A stretch of 64,000 nt of DNA, from NCBI GenBank assembly GCA_020746995.1, contig JAGPXD010000001.1:806001-870000 (forward strand). The letters are read 5' to 3'. The position numbers were made by a program, and so were the translations under genes. Every line of letters starts with the position of its first letter. Position 1 is the first letter of the stretch. The notes beneath the pieces are model-generated. The model made no database searches, had not been told where the DNA came from, and saw nothing but the letters and a program-made list of their open reading frames with translations. This document shows, piece by piece, positions 22,581 to 33,834 of this stretch. Source of the stretch: Plectosphaerella cucumerina (Eukaryota; Ascomycota; Sordariomycetes; Glomerellales; Plectosphaerellaceae).

Positions 22581-23529
22581 CAGACAGACGCCGAGACCGA
22601 GGAAACTGCCCGCTGACAGGTTCAAGTTCCTGGGCTGGCAGACTGGGTGTTGGTGGAGCGGGACGGGAAGCACCCGGTGCTGCCGCCAGTGCGCTGTTGG
22701 TGCACGCTGTGCTTGCTCGCCTCGCCTCAATTTCCAGCAAGCACCACACCCACTGGACAGCTCCAATTGCCCGACTTCACCCCCCCACTTCCGTCGCTCC
22801 CGGTCGCACCTTAGCTGCCCTGCCAGACTGTAATCTCCCGTGCCTTCCCTGCCCTCGAACCAGGGGGGACCCGTTGAACCAGACGAGACTGGAGACCCAA
22901 CTTTTACAGTCGAGCCTCTTTCTTCATTTCTCTCTCCCTTCCCGTCCCTCCCTTTTTCCTCTTTCCCTTTTCCCCTTCCTTCCCTTACCCCGTGTTCTCT
23001 CGGTCGCCTCGCCTCACCACCCCTCCTTCCTTCGACGTCGATTTTTTTCTCCTTGCAGAGAAGAAAAGCGACTGCCAGGCCCTCGCTCGCCTTCGAGAAG
23101 TTTGGCCCACCCACCGCCTGCAGAAACGCCTTGTACTTGTGTGTGGTCGGAACCGGAGCTTTGGTGACGACACCGCCTACGAGACACGGCCGTCCCTCCA
23201 TTTTCCATTCCACGACCAGAGGCCGCCTATACACTGTAATACCGCGACGACGCGCCGGGTGACAGCTGCCCCCACCTGCATCGCCCTTCGCCGCTTGACC
23301 TCCTCCTCTCTGCAAGAAGAAGAACCTCGGCGCCTCCTACGAACTGTGGTACCTGGACGCTTCGCCTTCCTGCCTCGCGTCTCGCAGCCACACGCCGCTC
23401 CAACGACGCCGCACCTGGACGCCGGGACCGCCGCCAATTCTGCAGCTTTTAGACTCTAATTCTTTCGTCTTCCCGAAGCGACCAATCTAGAGCAACCAAC
23501 ACCCCCCAGCGCTTCGCATTGCTTGCATC

Positions 23530-23644
23530 GTGAGTACCACCCGACTCGGAGCTGTCCTTCCTGCCATATTGACATCCCAAAAGACCGATCATCGCATTCG
23601 AAGCATCGCCAGTCGGCCTAATATCTCCTTCCAACAATCTCCAG
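23530..23644 (+). other. Possible 5' UTR intron of the LCB2 gene
   Basis: A good donor (GTGAGTACC at 23530), a CCTAAT branch-like site near 23618 and an acceptor (TCTCCAG ending at 23644) lie just before the ATG at 23657. Removing this stretch would leave a compact leader. There is no coding constraint to confirm it. Confidence 0.35.
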
Positions 23645-23656
23645 CCTCCGCCAGCC

Positions 23657-25621
23657 ATGCCCCGTAGGATTTCGCTTCCCTTCACGTCCTCCTCCTCCAT
23701 CAGCATGCCTCACTCCGACAAGGAACGGCGGCCGTCACGATCTGGCAACCGCCTCACCAACCTCTTCTCCAGCTCCCCCAAGAACAAGGAGCAGTCCGCC
23801 CCTCTACAGAACGGCACAAACGCCGCCGCCATGGCCCTCCCCTCGATATCCCTGTCGACCGCCGCCGGCGACCACGAGAAGACGGATGCCACCACCACCC
23901 TCTTCTCCCCTCCCTCGACTGAGTCGGAGGAGACGAGCGCCGCCGATGCTCAGTTCGGTCCCCTCAACGACCCGAGCCACCTCTACGTGAGCATGCACCA
24001 CGGCGAGCCCCTCGAGCCTCCCATCATCGACGACCCCGCCTACTACTTCCTCATCACCACCTACATCAGCTACCTGTTCCTCATCCTCCTCGGCCACATC
24101 CGCGACTTCTTCGGCAAGCGCTTCGGCGACAAGAAGCACTACCAGGGCCTCAAGCCCCATAACGGCTTCGCCCCCCTGACCGACGACTTTGACAACTTCT
24201 ACTCTCGCCGCCTCAAGCTGCGCCTCGACGACTGCTTCGCCAGGCCCACCACCGGCGTCCCTGGCCGCTACATCTCCCTGATGGACCGGAAGTCCGAGGA
24301 CTTCAACCGCACCTACATCTACACCGGTACGACCACCGAGACCCTCAACATGAGCTCCTACAACTACCTCGGCTTCGCCCAGTCTCAGGGCCCCTGCGCC
24401 GATGCCGTCGAGGAGGTCGTCAAGCGCTACGGCGTTAGCGTCTGCAGCCCCCGCCACGATTCTGGTACCTCGGATCTCGCCGTTGAGGTCGAGAAGGAGA
24501 TTGCTGCCTTCGTCGGCAAGCCTGCCGCCATGGTCTTCTCCATGGGCTTCGTCACAAACGCCTCCTCCTTCCCTGCCCTCGTCTCAAAGGGTTGCCTGAT
24601 TCTGTCCGATGAGCTCAACCACGCCTCTATCCGTGTTGGTGCCCGTCAGTCCGGCGCCGTCATTTCCGCCTTCAAGCACAACGACATGCGCCACCTCGAG
24701 AAGAAGCTGCGCGAGGCCATCTCTCAGGGACAGCCCCGCACCCACCGCCCCTGGAAGAAGATTCTCGTCGTTGTTGAGGGCCTCTACTCCATGGAGGGCA
24801 CCATGTGCGACCTGCCCGGTATCCTCGCTCTCAAGGACAAGTACAAGTTCTACCTCTTCATCGACGAGGCTCACAGTGTCGGCGCCCTTGGCCCCCGCGG
24901 TCGCGGTGTCTGCGACTACTACGGAATCGACCCCGCCCGCATCGACATCCTCATGGGTACCCTGACCAAGTCGTTTGGCGCCAACGGCGGCTACGTCGCC
25001 GCCGAGAAGGACATCATCGACAAGCTCCGCAGCACAAACTCGGCCACCATGCTGGGCGAGTCGCCCGCCCCCTGCGTCCTTGAGCAGATCCTGTCGTCCC
25101 TCCGCATGATTACTGGCGAGCTGTGCCCCGGCCAGGGCGACGAGCGTCTGCAGCGCATCGCCTTCAACTCCCGCTACCTCCGCCTCGGACTCAAGCGCCT
25201 CGGTTTCATCGTTTACGGCCACGACGACTCCCCTATTGTCCCCATTGTTCTCTACCACCCCGGAAAGATGCCCGCCTTCAGTCACGAGATGCTCAAGCGC
25301 AAGATCGCCGTCGTCATCGTCGGTTACCCGGCTACTCCGCTCATCTCCTCCCGCGCCCGCTTCTGTGTCTCCGCCGCCCACAACAAGGATGACATGGACC
25401 GCGTCCTCCGCGCCTGCGAGGAGGTAGGCGATCTGCTGCAGCTTCGCTTCGCCACCGGCATTGCCGGCGGCGCCGAGCCGCTTCCCGAGGGTGTCACGCC
25501 CGAGACCGAGGCCGAGTGGCGCCGCGCCAACGGCCTCGAGGGCGTCGTCAAGCCGCCGAGCTGGGACATTGAGGACGTCATCGCACATGGCGCGAGGGAT
25601 GCCAAGCTCAAGCTGAGGTAG
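23657..25621 (+). CDS. LCB2: Serine palmitoyltransferase subunit 2
   Basis: Catalytic PLP-bearing subunit of serine palmitoyltransferase, which condenses serine and palmitoyl-CoA as the first step of sphingolipid synthesis at the ER. Intronless, 654 residues. An N-terminal Ser/Pro-rich tail (~1-115) is followed by a membrane segment at about 128-150 (YYFLITTYISYLFLILLGHI). The alpha-oxoamine synthase fold follows: SSYNYLGFAQSQGPCADAV, CSPRHDSGTSDLAVEVEK, DELNHASIRVGARQSGA, FIDEAHSVGALGPRGRGV and MGTLTKSFGANGGYVAA. In this last motif Lys438 is the PLP Schiff-base residue, which marks LCB2 rather than LCB1. The N-terminal extension is longer than in yeast. A 396-residue antisense frame opposite this gene is a shadow of its C-ending codons. 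Confidence 0.97.
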   Translation: MPRRISLPFTSSSSISMPHSDKERRPSRSGNRLTNLFSSSPKNKEQSAPLQNGTNAAAMALPSISLSTAAGDHEKTDATTTLFSPPSTESEETSAADAQFGPLNDPSHLYVSMHHGEPLEPPIIDDPAYYFLITTYISYLFLILLGHIRDFFGKRFGDKKHYQGLKPHNGFAPLTDDFDNFYSRRLKLRLDDCFARPTTGVPGRYISLMDRKSEDFNRTYIYTGTTTETLNMSSYNYLGFAQSQGPCADAVEEVVKRYGVSVCSPRHDSGTSDLAVEVEKEIAAFVGKPAAMVFSMGFVTNASSFPALVSKGCLILSDELNHASIRVGARQSGAVISAFKHNDMRHLEKKLREAISQGQPRTHRPWKKILVVVEGLYSMEGTMCDLPGILALKDKYKFYLFIDEAHSVGALGPRGRGVCDYYGIDPARIDILMGTLTKSFGANGGYVAAEKDIIDKLRSTNSATMLGESPAPCVLEQILSSLRMITGELCPGQGDERLQRIAFNSRYLRLGLKRLGFIVYGHDDSPIVPIVLYHPGKMPAFSHEMLKRKIAVVIVGYPATPLISSRARFCVSAAHNKDDMDRVLRACEEVGDLLQLRFATGIAGGAEPLPEGVTPETEAEWRRANGLEGVVKPPSWDIEDVIAHGARDAKLKLR

Positions 25622-26087
25622 ACGAGGGGAAGTCTGCGTTTGTGTGTTGTATGTTTTATCTATCCTGGGCAAATCGGCGTAAAGGAGCTCGGCAGCAACA
25701 TCATGGAGAGAGCGACTGGCATATGGGGTGGTAATTCCGACTCCTCTCGCGGGTGTAAAGGAGTCCACTGTCACTTTATAACATTGTTCCCCGAGACCAG
25801 GCCGTTACCGGTTTCTCTCGCCATGCGTGTGACATCATGGCATTTGGCGTTTGGGGGAGGATCTTGTCAGCATTTGCTGGCGTGTAGAGGTAGAAATAAT
25901 TGCACAAGAAAGTAATTTGCAATTGCGAGTTCGTCAGTCGTCATGTAGGTACATTGGTGAAAAGCCCAGAAGTAACAACTTTGTGGCTGAACTGAAAAGA
26001 TGCGCCACTTTTTCCAAAAAACGCCACGAAAATCCTGCCGCCGGTATAAATCGTCCTCCACATGTACAATTCCTACGTCTTCCTCTC
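25622..26087. other. Convergent intergenic region between LCB2 and BADH
   Basis: The 3' ends of two converging genes; 466 bp, AT-richer than its flanks. No gene or strong hairpin was noticed. Confidence 0.5.
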
Positions 26088-27584
26088 TTACAGCTTGGTG
26101 AAGACGGTTCCCACGGTACCGCTCATGTCCACCAGGGTGCTCTTGTTGCGCACCCAGGCTTCGAGACCCTTGTGGCCGTTCTCCACGCCGACGCCGCTCT
26201 GCTTCCAGCCGCCCACGGCCATCTCGGCGGGGGACTCACCCCAGGTGTTGATCCAGGTGATGCCAGCCTCGAGGCGGGCGACAACGGTATGGCAGGCGTC
26301 GATGTCGCGGCCGACGACGCCGGCGGCGAGACCGAGCTCGGTTGCGTTGGCGCGCTGGACGGCCTCGTCGACGGTTTCGTAGTAGAGGATGCACATGACG
26401 GGGCCGAAGATCTCGTCCCGCACGATGGCCATGTCGTCCCGGCAGTCGGTGAAGACGGTGGGACGGACCCAGTAGCCGTCGCGGACGGCGGAGGGGAGAC
26501 CTTCTGGGACGCCGGGGCCGCCATGCAGCAAGGTGGCCTTGTCTTCTTCGATGCCGCGGCGGATGTAATCGGCGACCTTTTCGCGGTGCGGTGCCGAGGA
26601 GAGGGGGCCAAAGTTCGTGGCTGGGTCGAAGAGGTCGCCCGGTCGGACGTGGGGCATGCGTTCGGCCAGGGCGGCCTCGAAGGCCTTGCGCAGGGAGCGA
26701 GGGACGAAGACGCGGGTGCCGTTTGTGCAGACCTGGCCGGAGGAGAAGAAGTTGGCTAGCATGGCGATGTCGGCGGCCGTGCCGGCGTCGGCGTCGGGGA
26801 GGACGACGACGGGGGACTTGCCGCCCAGTTCCATGGTGACGTACTTGAGCGCGCCGGAGGCGGCGCCCGCGACCTTGCGACCTGTGCTGACTTGGCCGGT
26901 GAAGCTGACCTTGGCAATGGCCGGGTGCGCCGTGAGGGCGGCACCGACGTCGCCGGCGCCGTAGACTACGTTGAAGACGCCATCGGGGAGGCCGGCCTCG
27001 GCGTAGATGGAGGCGAGGAACTCGGCGTGAAGGGGCGTGTATTCGGAGGGTTTGTAGACGAGGGTGTTTCCCGCGGCGAGGGCGGGGGCGGACTTCCAGA
27101 GGGCGATCTGGATGGGATAGTTCCAGGCGCCGATGGCGGCGCAGACGCCGAGGGGTTCCTTTGCGGTGTAGACGAGGGCGGAGGGGCGGAGGCGGAAGGC
27201 CTCGCCGTTGAGGCCGCCGGCGGCGACGAGGTTGGCGTAGTACTCGAGGACGTCTGCGCCGGTGACGACGTCGACGGTGGAGGTCTCGGAGAAGGGCTTG
27301 CCGGTGTCGAGGGTCTCGATGCGGGCGAGGTCGTCGTTGCGGGCGCGGAGGAGGGAGACGGCGCGGAGGAGGATGCGGGATCGCTCGATTGGGGGAGTCG
27401 CGGCCCAGGAGGGCGAGGCGGCTTGGGCGGAGCGGATGGCGGCGGTGATCTGGGAGGGGGAGGAGGTGTGGATTGTTGCGGTGGGAGAGCCGGTGGAGGG
27501 GTCGATGGTGGTGAAGGTGCCGGGGGAGTCGGAGGAGGGCTGGGGCCGGCCGCCGTAGAAGGTGTGGCGGTCTGACTGGGCCAT
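26088..27584 (-). CDS. Betaine aldehyde dehydrogenase
   Basis: NAD(P)-dependent aldehyde dehydrogenase that oxidises betaine aldehyde to glycine betaine. Intronless, 498 residues from the ATG at 27584. The frame stays open upstream to 27938, but that extension has no conserved sequence. The aldehyde dehydrogenase fold is clear: GVCAAIGAWNYPIQIALWKS (Asn of the oxyanion hole), KVSFTGQVSTGRKV, VTMELGGKSPVVVL (catalytic Glu) and FFSSGQVCTNGTRVF with the catalytic Cys at about residue 286. Also present are YWVRPTVFTDCRDDMAIVRDE-type and EIFGPVMCILYYETVDEA segments. The C-terminal half contains TWGESPAEMAVGGWKQSG, matching betaine aldehyde dehydrogenases. It is divergently placed to the choline oxidase gene, the preceding step, so substrate assignment rests on both sequence and context. 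Confidence 0.92.
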   Translation of the reverse strand: MAQSDRHTFYGGRPQPSSDSPGTFTTIDPSTGSPTATIHTSSPSQITAAIRSAQAASPSWAATPPIERSRILLRAVSLLRARNDDLARIETLDTGKPFSETSTVDVVTGADVLEYYANLVAAGGLNGEAFRLRPSALVYTAKEPLGVCAAIGAWNYPIQIALWKSAPALAAGNTLVYKPSEYTPLHAEFLASIYAEAGLPDGVFNVVYGAGDVGAALTAHPAIAKVSFTGQVSTGRKVAGAASGALKYVTMELGGKSPVVVLPDADAGTAADIAMLANFFSSGQVCTNGTRVFVPRSLRKAFEAALAERMPHVRPGDLFDPATNFGPLSSAPHREKVADYIRRGIEEDKATLLHGGPGVPEGLPSAVRDGYWVRPTVFTDCRDDMAIVRDEIFGPVMCILYYETVDEAVQRANATELGLAAGVVGRDIDACHTVVARLEAGITWINTWGESPAEMAVGGWKQSGVGVENGHKGLEAWVRNKSTLVDMSGTVGTVFTKL

Positions 27585-29789
27585 GCTGACGGTGGGATTT
27601 GGGTGTGGTGGTTTTGGATTGAGGTAGCTGGCTGCGATGTGAGCCGATGAGGAGGATGTCGATGCGGAGGGTTTGGAGTTTTTGTCTGTCACGACGTCAC
27701 GGGATGGGACGGGGGAGGTGCCAATGGACCAAGGTAAGGTGTGTCTGGGGCAAGCTTTTTCTGGAGAGCTTGAGTAGCGGCCACCAACGTCTGCCAAGAA
27801 AAGGGACTGACTGGTGAAGATGGATGGATGCTTGATTGATTGATTGAACCCCTCGCTCTGCCCGAGAAGGTCACCTCGAGGCTCTCGGTTGGAGCTCAAG
27901 ACCGGACTGAAAGCAAGAGGCCTGTCGTGCCGTACCACGCGAGTCAGTCCCGCGGGGGCGATTACCTAAAGCGGAGCCCGGGCCATGTAACTTCTGAAGC
28001 GTGCTAACACTGGCAGTGGACGGCAGCGGGGCCGCGTGGTGCGGTGGCTGGCTTCGGCGCTGATAGGGGAAGACAAGGCCGCGATATCGTCTTGGCCCGC
28101 GGCTTTCCCACGCGGCTGCGGCGGTCCAGTGACAGTCTGACAGATGAAGCCCGTGCCGTGTTGACGAGGTCTCAGTCTCACCCGGGGAACGCCGCAACCA
28201 GCGCGGTGAAGGGACATGTCTCGTACGATGCGTGCAGTACCTGCATTGCCTGCAGAATGTTTCTGCCGGGTCTGGTCCGATGCATGCCCCCATCTCGGGC
28301 GTATTTTTTCTCTCCTTCCAACTTACTTGGCGGCAGGCCGTGAAGATGGACATCTCGAGCGGAGCCCCCCGTTGATTGCGCCTTGTGGACCCCCTGCGGG
28401 GCGGATGACGTCGCGCGTCCTGCAGGAACTGACAACCTCGCCCTCGATCGAGCAATCCGCCCTGCGGCGGCGGCATTGCGTCTCGACAAGATGGAGTCGG
28501 GGCCGCGGGTGTGGATTTTTCTTTCGCTGTCTCTGCCAAGCTTCAACGGAAAGGAGGGGACCCTTTTTCGGAGTTGCCGGCAATTTTTTTTTCTGGCTGG
28601 TGGTACGATCGGCGTTTGTGTTTCGGTGGGCAAATGGGACGGGGGATGCCAACGAAATCTCTTTCCGCTCCTCCTTTAGGAATTGGAGTTTTTTCCAATG
28701 GGGGCTGGGGGATGGTCAGCGCGGCAATTGGGGTCGAGGTACAGTACTATCTCTGGTGGATGGGTGGAAGGGTCCTATGCAGCTCAGCTCGGAGTCGACG
28801 CCGTGTTTTGCCGTGCCTTATCACGCAGATGCCGGTCACGAGATGTCATCAACGGCATGGGCCGGCCATTTTGCCTTGGATGCTCAATTCATTATCCAGA
28901 GCCTTGAATCGAATGACCTGGGCCTCTCAAGTGACGGCCAAGCAGGGAAAGACAAGGGCCAAGAACGGCGTCATTGACTGTCGGCGCGAGTCAAGACGCC
29001 TGTCGCCCTCCCCTCCGCTGTTGATCCCCGCCCCGGTCGTGTGGTCGTTTTGCAAATGCGAGGGCCACGCGGAGACGATGGAGAGAGGCACCGTGTCAAG
29101 ATGGGGCACCGATTTCACCGCCCTCAATGCCGCGGAATCCAGCTGTGCCAGTGGGACCTCGTGCGATGGAAATGCAATGGACGTCTGGTGGATGCGCCGC
29201 TCAGTGACCCGAGCCCCCGGTTCAATCGTGCCGTTGCCCTGTTGGTCCCCCGGTGCGGAAGGAAGGTACTCAGGTGTCGCCCGGGCCGGCACCTTGCGTC
29301 AATGTACCTCGAGTCCATCCACCGACCCAACCTCCATCCTCCTCGCCGCTCGGCATCCATCCCTGGGAGAACATGGAACCCTCCACTACGACAGACAGGA
29401 CCCCTCCTCAATTGCGCTAGGCCTAGGACGGTGCATGCAAGCCCCCCTCCTCGTCTTGTCGACCAGCCAAGACCAAGCAACCTGATGGGCCGGTCAACCC
29501 AGCAGCCCAGCTCACCATTGGGAAAAAGCTTCGAGTCGTGCCTAGTTCAAGTTCCCCGTCCTTGGATAAAACCCCCGAGGTGCCCGTCCAGCTGACTCTC
29601 CTCCGTCTCCAGTCTAGCATCTTTCTCCTCATCCTCCTCCTCCTCTCCAAGTCTTGTACTACCACTCCTCCATCCTCCATCCTCTACCCCTCCACCTCAT
29701 CCTCCCCCACCAGCGTTGATCCCGGTGATCACTAGTATCGCAGCCTCGCCTGCCCTTGACCTCACCTTAACCCCTTGAGACAATTGAAA
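27585..29789. promoter_or_regulatory. Shared divergent promoter region of the choline-to-betaine pair
   Basis: No gene is seen in these 2.2 kb. The region separates two divergent genes acting in one pathway and must contain both promoters. One HGATAR-type site (TGATAG at 28061-28066), the motif bound by AreA-like nitrogen regulators, is present; a single match of this kind is expected often by chance. The last ~300 bases before 29790 are CT-rich (leader of the choline oxidase gene). Confidence 0.5.
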
Positions 29790-31515
29790 ATGACCACCAA
29801 CCTGCTCCCCGAGTCCGACGTCGCCAAGTACGACTATGTCGTCGTCGGCGGCGGCACGGCCGGCTGCGTCATTGCCAGCAGGCTGGCCGAGTACCTCCCC
29901 CGCAAGCGCATCCTGCTCATCGAGGCCGGCCCCAGCGACTACATGGACGACCGCGTCCTCGACCTGAAGAAGTGGCTGGCCCTCCTGGGCGGCGAGCTCG
30001 ACTACGACTACGGCACCACCGAGCAGCCCATGGGTGAGCATCTCTAACCACAGATTTTGACTGAGCTACCTACTCACTGACCTCGCAGGCAACTCGCACA
30101 TCCGCCACTCGCGCGCCAAGGTCCTCGGCGGCTGCTCCTCCCACAACACCCTCATCTCCTTCCGCCCCTTTGAGCACGACCTCGACATCTGGCAGTCCCT
30201 CGGCGCAAAGGGCTGGACCTTCCCCCTCTTCATGCGCGTCCTCGACCGCCTCCGCAACACCGTCCAGCCCGTCCACGACCGCCACCGCAATCAGCTCTGC
30301 AAGGACTGGATCAAGTCGTGCTCCGACGCCATGAACATCCCCATCATCAACGACTTCAACCGCGACATCAAGGACGACGGCGCCCTCACCCAGGGCGTCG
30401 GCTTCTTCAACGTCTCCTACAACCCCGACGACGGCCGCCGCTCCTCCGCCTCCGTCGCCTACATCCACCCCATCCTCCGCGGTGACGAGAAGCGCCCCAA
30501 CCTCACCGTCCTCACCAACGCCTGGGTCTCCAAGATTAATGTCTCCGGAGACTCCGTCACCGGCGTCGACCTCACCCTCCAGGACGGCGCCAAGCGCACC
30601 CTCCTCTCCAAGGCAGAGACCATCCTCTGCGCCGGCGCCGTCGACACCCCCCGCCTCATGCTCCTCTCCGGCCTCGGCCCCGCCGCCCAGCTCCAGTCCC
30701 TCGGCATCCCCGTCGTCCGCGACATCCCCGGCGTCGGCGAGAACCTCCAGGACCACCCCGAGTCCATCATCATGTGGGAGCTCAACAAGCCCGTCCCCGC
30801 CGACCAGACCACCATGGACTCGGACGCCGGCATCTTCCTCCGCCGCGAGGCCCCCGGCGCCGGCGCCGCCCCCTCCGCCGCCAACCCCCGCGGCCTCGAC
30901 GAGGGCGCCATCGCCGACGTCATGATGCACTGCTACCAGATCCCCTTCACCCTCAACACCACCCGCCTCGGCTACCCCGAGGTCCGCGACGGCTACGCCT
31001 TCTGCATGACCCCCAACATCCCCCGCCCCCGCTCCCGCGGCCGCGTCTACCTCACCTCGGCCGACCCCAACGTCAAGCCCGCCCTCGACTTCCGCTACTT
31101 CACCGACCCCGAGGGCTACGACGCCGCCACCCTCGTCTACGGCATGAAGGCCGCCCGCAAGATCGCCCAGCAGGCCCCCTTCAAGGACTGGATCAAGGCC
31201 GAGATCGCCCCCGGTCCCAAGGTCCAGTCCGACGAGGAGCTTTCGCTTTATGCCCGCCGCGCCGCCCACACCGTCTACCACCCCTGCGGCACCACCCGCA
31301 TGGGCGACGTCACCAGCGACGGCATGGCCGTCGTTGACGAGCGTCTCCGCCTGCGCGGCCTGCGCGGCGTTCGCATCGCCGATGCCGGTGTCTTCCCTAC
31401 CATTCCCTCCATCAACCCCATGCTGACGGTGCTGGGCGTCGGCGAGCGCTGCGCCGAGCTCATCGTCGAGGAGGCCGAGGCTCTGGAGGCCCAGAAGGCC
31501 CAGGCGAGGCTGTAA
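29790..31515 (+). CDS. Choline oxidase (FAD-linked GMC oxidoreductase)
   Basis: Oxidises choline to betaine aldehyde, and probably on to glycine betaine, using FAD and oxygen. Exons 29790-30033 and 30089-31515 give 556 residues. The Rossmann dinucleotide site is YVVVGGGTAGCVIASRL. The motif KVLGGCSSHNTLISF places a His at residue 100, the position of the His that covalently holds FAD in bacterial choline oxidase. Choline dehydrogenases usually have Ile-Asn there instead, so oxidase is preferred. The catalytic pair is His479 (VYHPCGTTRMG) and Asn524 (PSINPMLTVLG). There is no transit or signal peptide, so it is probably cytosolic or peroxisomal; the C-terminus (KAQARL) is not a canonical peroxisomal SKL. 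Codons are almost all C-ending. The divergent neighbour is betaine aldehyde dehydrogenase, an arrangement known for choline-use genes in Aspergillus. Confidence 0.93.
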
Positions 31516-33834
31516 GCAGAGACACAGAGAGTGAGGAGCGGTGTTTTACTTGGATGGAAAATGTGCTTTTTGGATATACCAGCCCGGCCCTTTGCGGCCT
31601 GCGATGCATAACGAAGTTAGGAACTCCACGCCCTAGAGAGGGTGTCGTGTAAATATTATCTTGGCGTACATAGGTTTTGTAACTGAGCTTGTTCGAGACG
31701 ATCACTGTCGGGGCGAGATGCAACGCGCTGGCTGCAAGGCACCGGACGGGCCATGGGATTCACTTGCATTCCTACCTAACCCTGTCCTCGGGATGAACAT
31801 GCCGGTGCAGAGGCACGGCTCGAGGCAAGGCTCGAGGCAGAGGACGCGCGATGGGATGAGTCGATTGGGGTATCAAGATCCCAAATACCCCGGTGTTGTC
31901 TCGGGTTGGTCCGATGTAGAGGTGCGCATTGCCGATGGGGGACCAGTCGCGAGTTGTCGGCCCCAGGTTGGCATTCGGGATGTAACCAGGTACCGTTCGT
32001 CAGGTGTTTTTTTTTTCTGCCTTTTCTTTTCTGTTGGATTTTGGGACGGAGCGGCTCGGGGAATAAACCTAAGCCACCCACCGGCCGGGAGTGAGGCCTG
32101 AAACTCCCCGACGGTGAGGCGGGGCGTAGCCCAGCCTCGCGGGAAGGATACGAGGGCGCAAGGTGAGTGTTTGTTTCAAGCGGAGGGCAGACGGCCACAT
32201 GTGGCGGGTAAAAACTCCGAGGGATTCATGCTACGGAGGTACATGTAAAGGAAGCCAGGCGAGGAGAAAAGGAAGTGGAGAGCTTTCGAGTCGCGGCCTG
32301 TGTAAGCTGTAGATCTCCGACCATCATCTCAGCGAAACCGTCTTGCCCTCAAATCTAGCAAAAGCCAAGACGTCTGTCTCTGCGGCTGGCGGCCCAGCAT
32401 GAGCCGCCTGTCGATCACCACAGCCAGAGCTGCCAATGAAGATGACGAGGAAGCAATGCCCCCTCAATGGTCCCAACTCGTCGTCCGATATGCTCGTTCT
32501 TTGCCCATTGTCCCCAATGCCCGAGTGAACAAGAATTTCATGCCTCAGGCGAGAGAGAGAGGGTTGACCTGTGACGGGCGGGCATAGCTCGGGGATCACC
32601 TGTCTGGCAGGCTGGCCTGACACGCCCGATGACACCCTGCGAGAAGGCGCCGCAAGAGCTGGCAGCTTTCTCTCTGCCCCCGGGATGGACGGGATGTACT
32701 GCCAGAGAAAGGGGCGTGCGTTCGCGGCGAGGAGCGGGCGCTAGGATGCTTCTGGCGGGTCACCGTCGAGTGCCTGCACGACGTCGACGGGGCGACCTGA
32801 CGTTCGAGTCCATGCGGTGACGGTGACGGTTCTGCTGTTGCTGGGGTTCTGTTGCTGATGATACAGTATGTCCCCCTCCAGTCGTCGAGTCGTTGCTGTC
32901 TCGCAATGGCGTGAGCAGCATCCAGAGGGAGCGCAGCCATGCCACTCACCAACCGCCAGCTTCTCCCCACCCTCTTAGGCGTCCATCACCAACGGCCGCC
33001 ACAAGAAGCCAGTCCCCTGACCTTACCAGGCGGTTGCCGGTCCGTGCGTGCTGAAGGACGCAACTGAACGAGCTTGAAGCGACGTGAGCCGACTGGCCGA
33101 CGAGATACGTCCAAGTACGCCCGCGCTAGCAGCTGTACGGGCGACAGGACGGGTACAGGTACATCGAGTCCTTCTTGCCGGCGGGGCGCGCCACGCCACG
33201 GGCACCCGTGCGGCGGCAGCGCCAGCCCGGCTCCTGCTGACTCATCTGGGGGGGCCGCTCTCTCTGCTCGTCTCTCCCCTTTCTTGCCCGCCCCAGTTTG
33301 AGGAGAACGGGAGAGGAGAAAGCATGCAGACGACCGAACCACGACAGGACACGGCCAAACCTCACGAACGCCCCCGTCACAGATCCCGTCCTGCTCTGTC
33401 TCGTCCCAGCTGCCCCCTCCCCCTCCGATCTCACGACGCGCAGAAGAGCCCTGCAATCGATGATACTTCTCTGACAGTTGGCCTCGTCGACCCGCCGCCC
33501 ACGCCTTCGTTCCAAGACGGACCTCCGCCGAGTCGCCAATCTCGTCGAACCCGCCAACCCAGCCCAGCACCTCGTGCACCCCGACCGTCCTCCCTCACCG
33601 GCCCCGACACCACACGGCATATAGCTGCCCATCCCGACGATCGCTCTTTTTCACTCTCTGCCGACGCGGCTCTCCCAGACACCTCGACCTCGTCTTCCGC
33701 TCGACAACCTCGCGTGCGGGCCTGCTCTCGATTGCGGCCCAGCCCCCCCCTCCTCACCTCACCTCACCTAAACCGTCAAAACCCACCCCCCGACTATCAT
33801 CGTGGCTGCCCTAAAGCCGGCTGGTTTCCGAACC
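31516..33834. other. Intergenic region and leader of the Ste50-like gene
   Basis: No gene is supported. From about 33330 to 33834 the plus strand is very CT-rich and probably the transcribed leader of the gene at 33835. A frame open from 33084 to 33944 runs through the leader in another register and has no domain. Confidence 0.5.

Larger units (their letters stand above)
21055..23656. promoter_or_regulatory. Divergent upstream region of AACS and LCB2 genes
   Basis: No gene is supported; this 2.6 kb separates two divergently transcribed genes and must hold both promoters. Near 22411-22436 is a GACA microsatellite and near 22556-22580 a GGCAA microsatellite. From about 22760 to 23656 the plus strand is strongly CT-rich, as in fungal leaders. 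Confidence 0.5.

Noticed and set aside
24584..25774. 396-residue antisense frame opposite LCB2
   Set aside because: A shadow caused by the near absence of stop codons opposite C-ending codons; the sense strand encodes a clear LCB2.
27585..27938. N-terminal extension of betaine aldehyde dehydrogenase
   Set aside because: The upstream in-frame part lacks family similarity and the protein from 27584 already has the normal length.
30070..31281. 403-residue antisense frame opposite choline oxidase
   Set aside because: Gly/Val/Asp-rich shadow of a strongly C-biased gene; no conserved motif.
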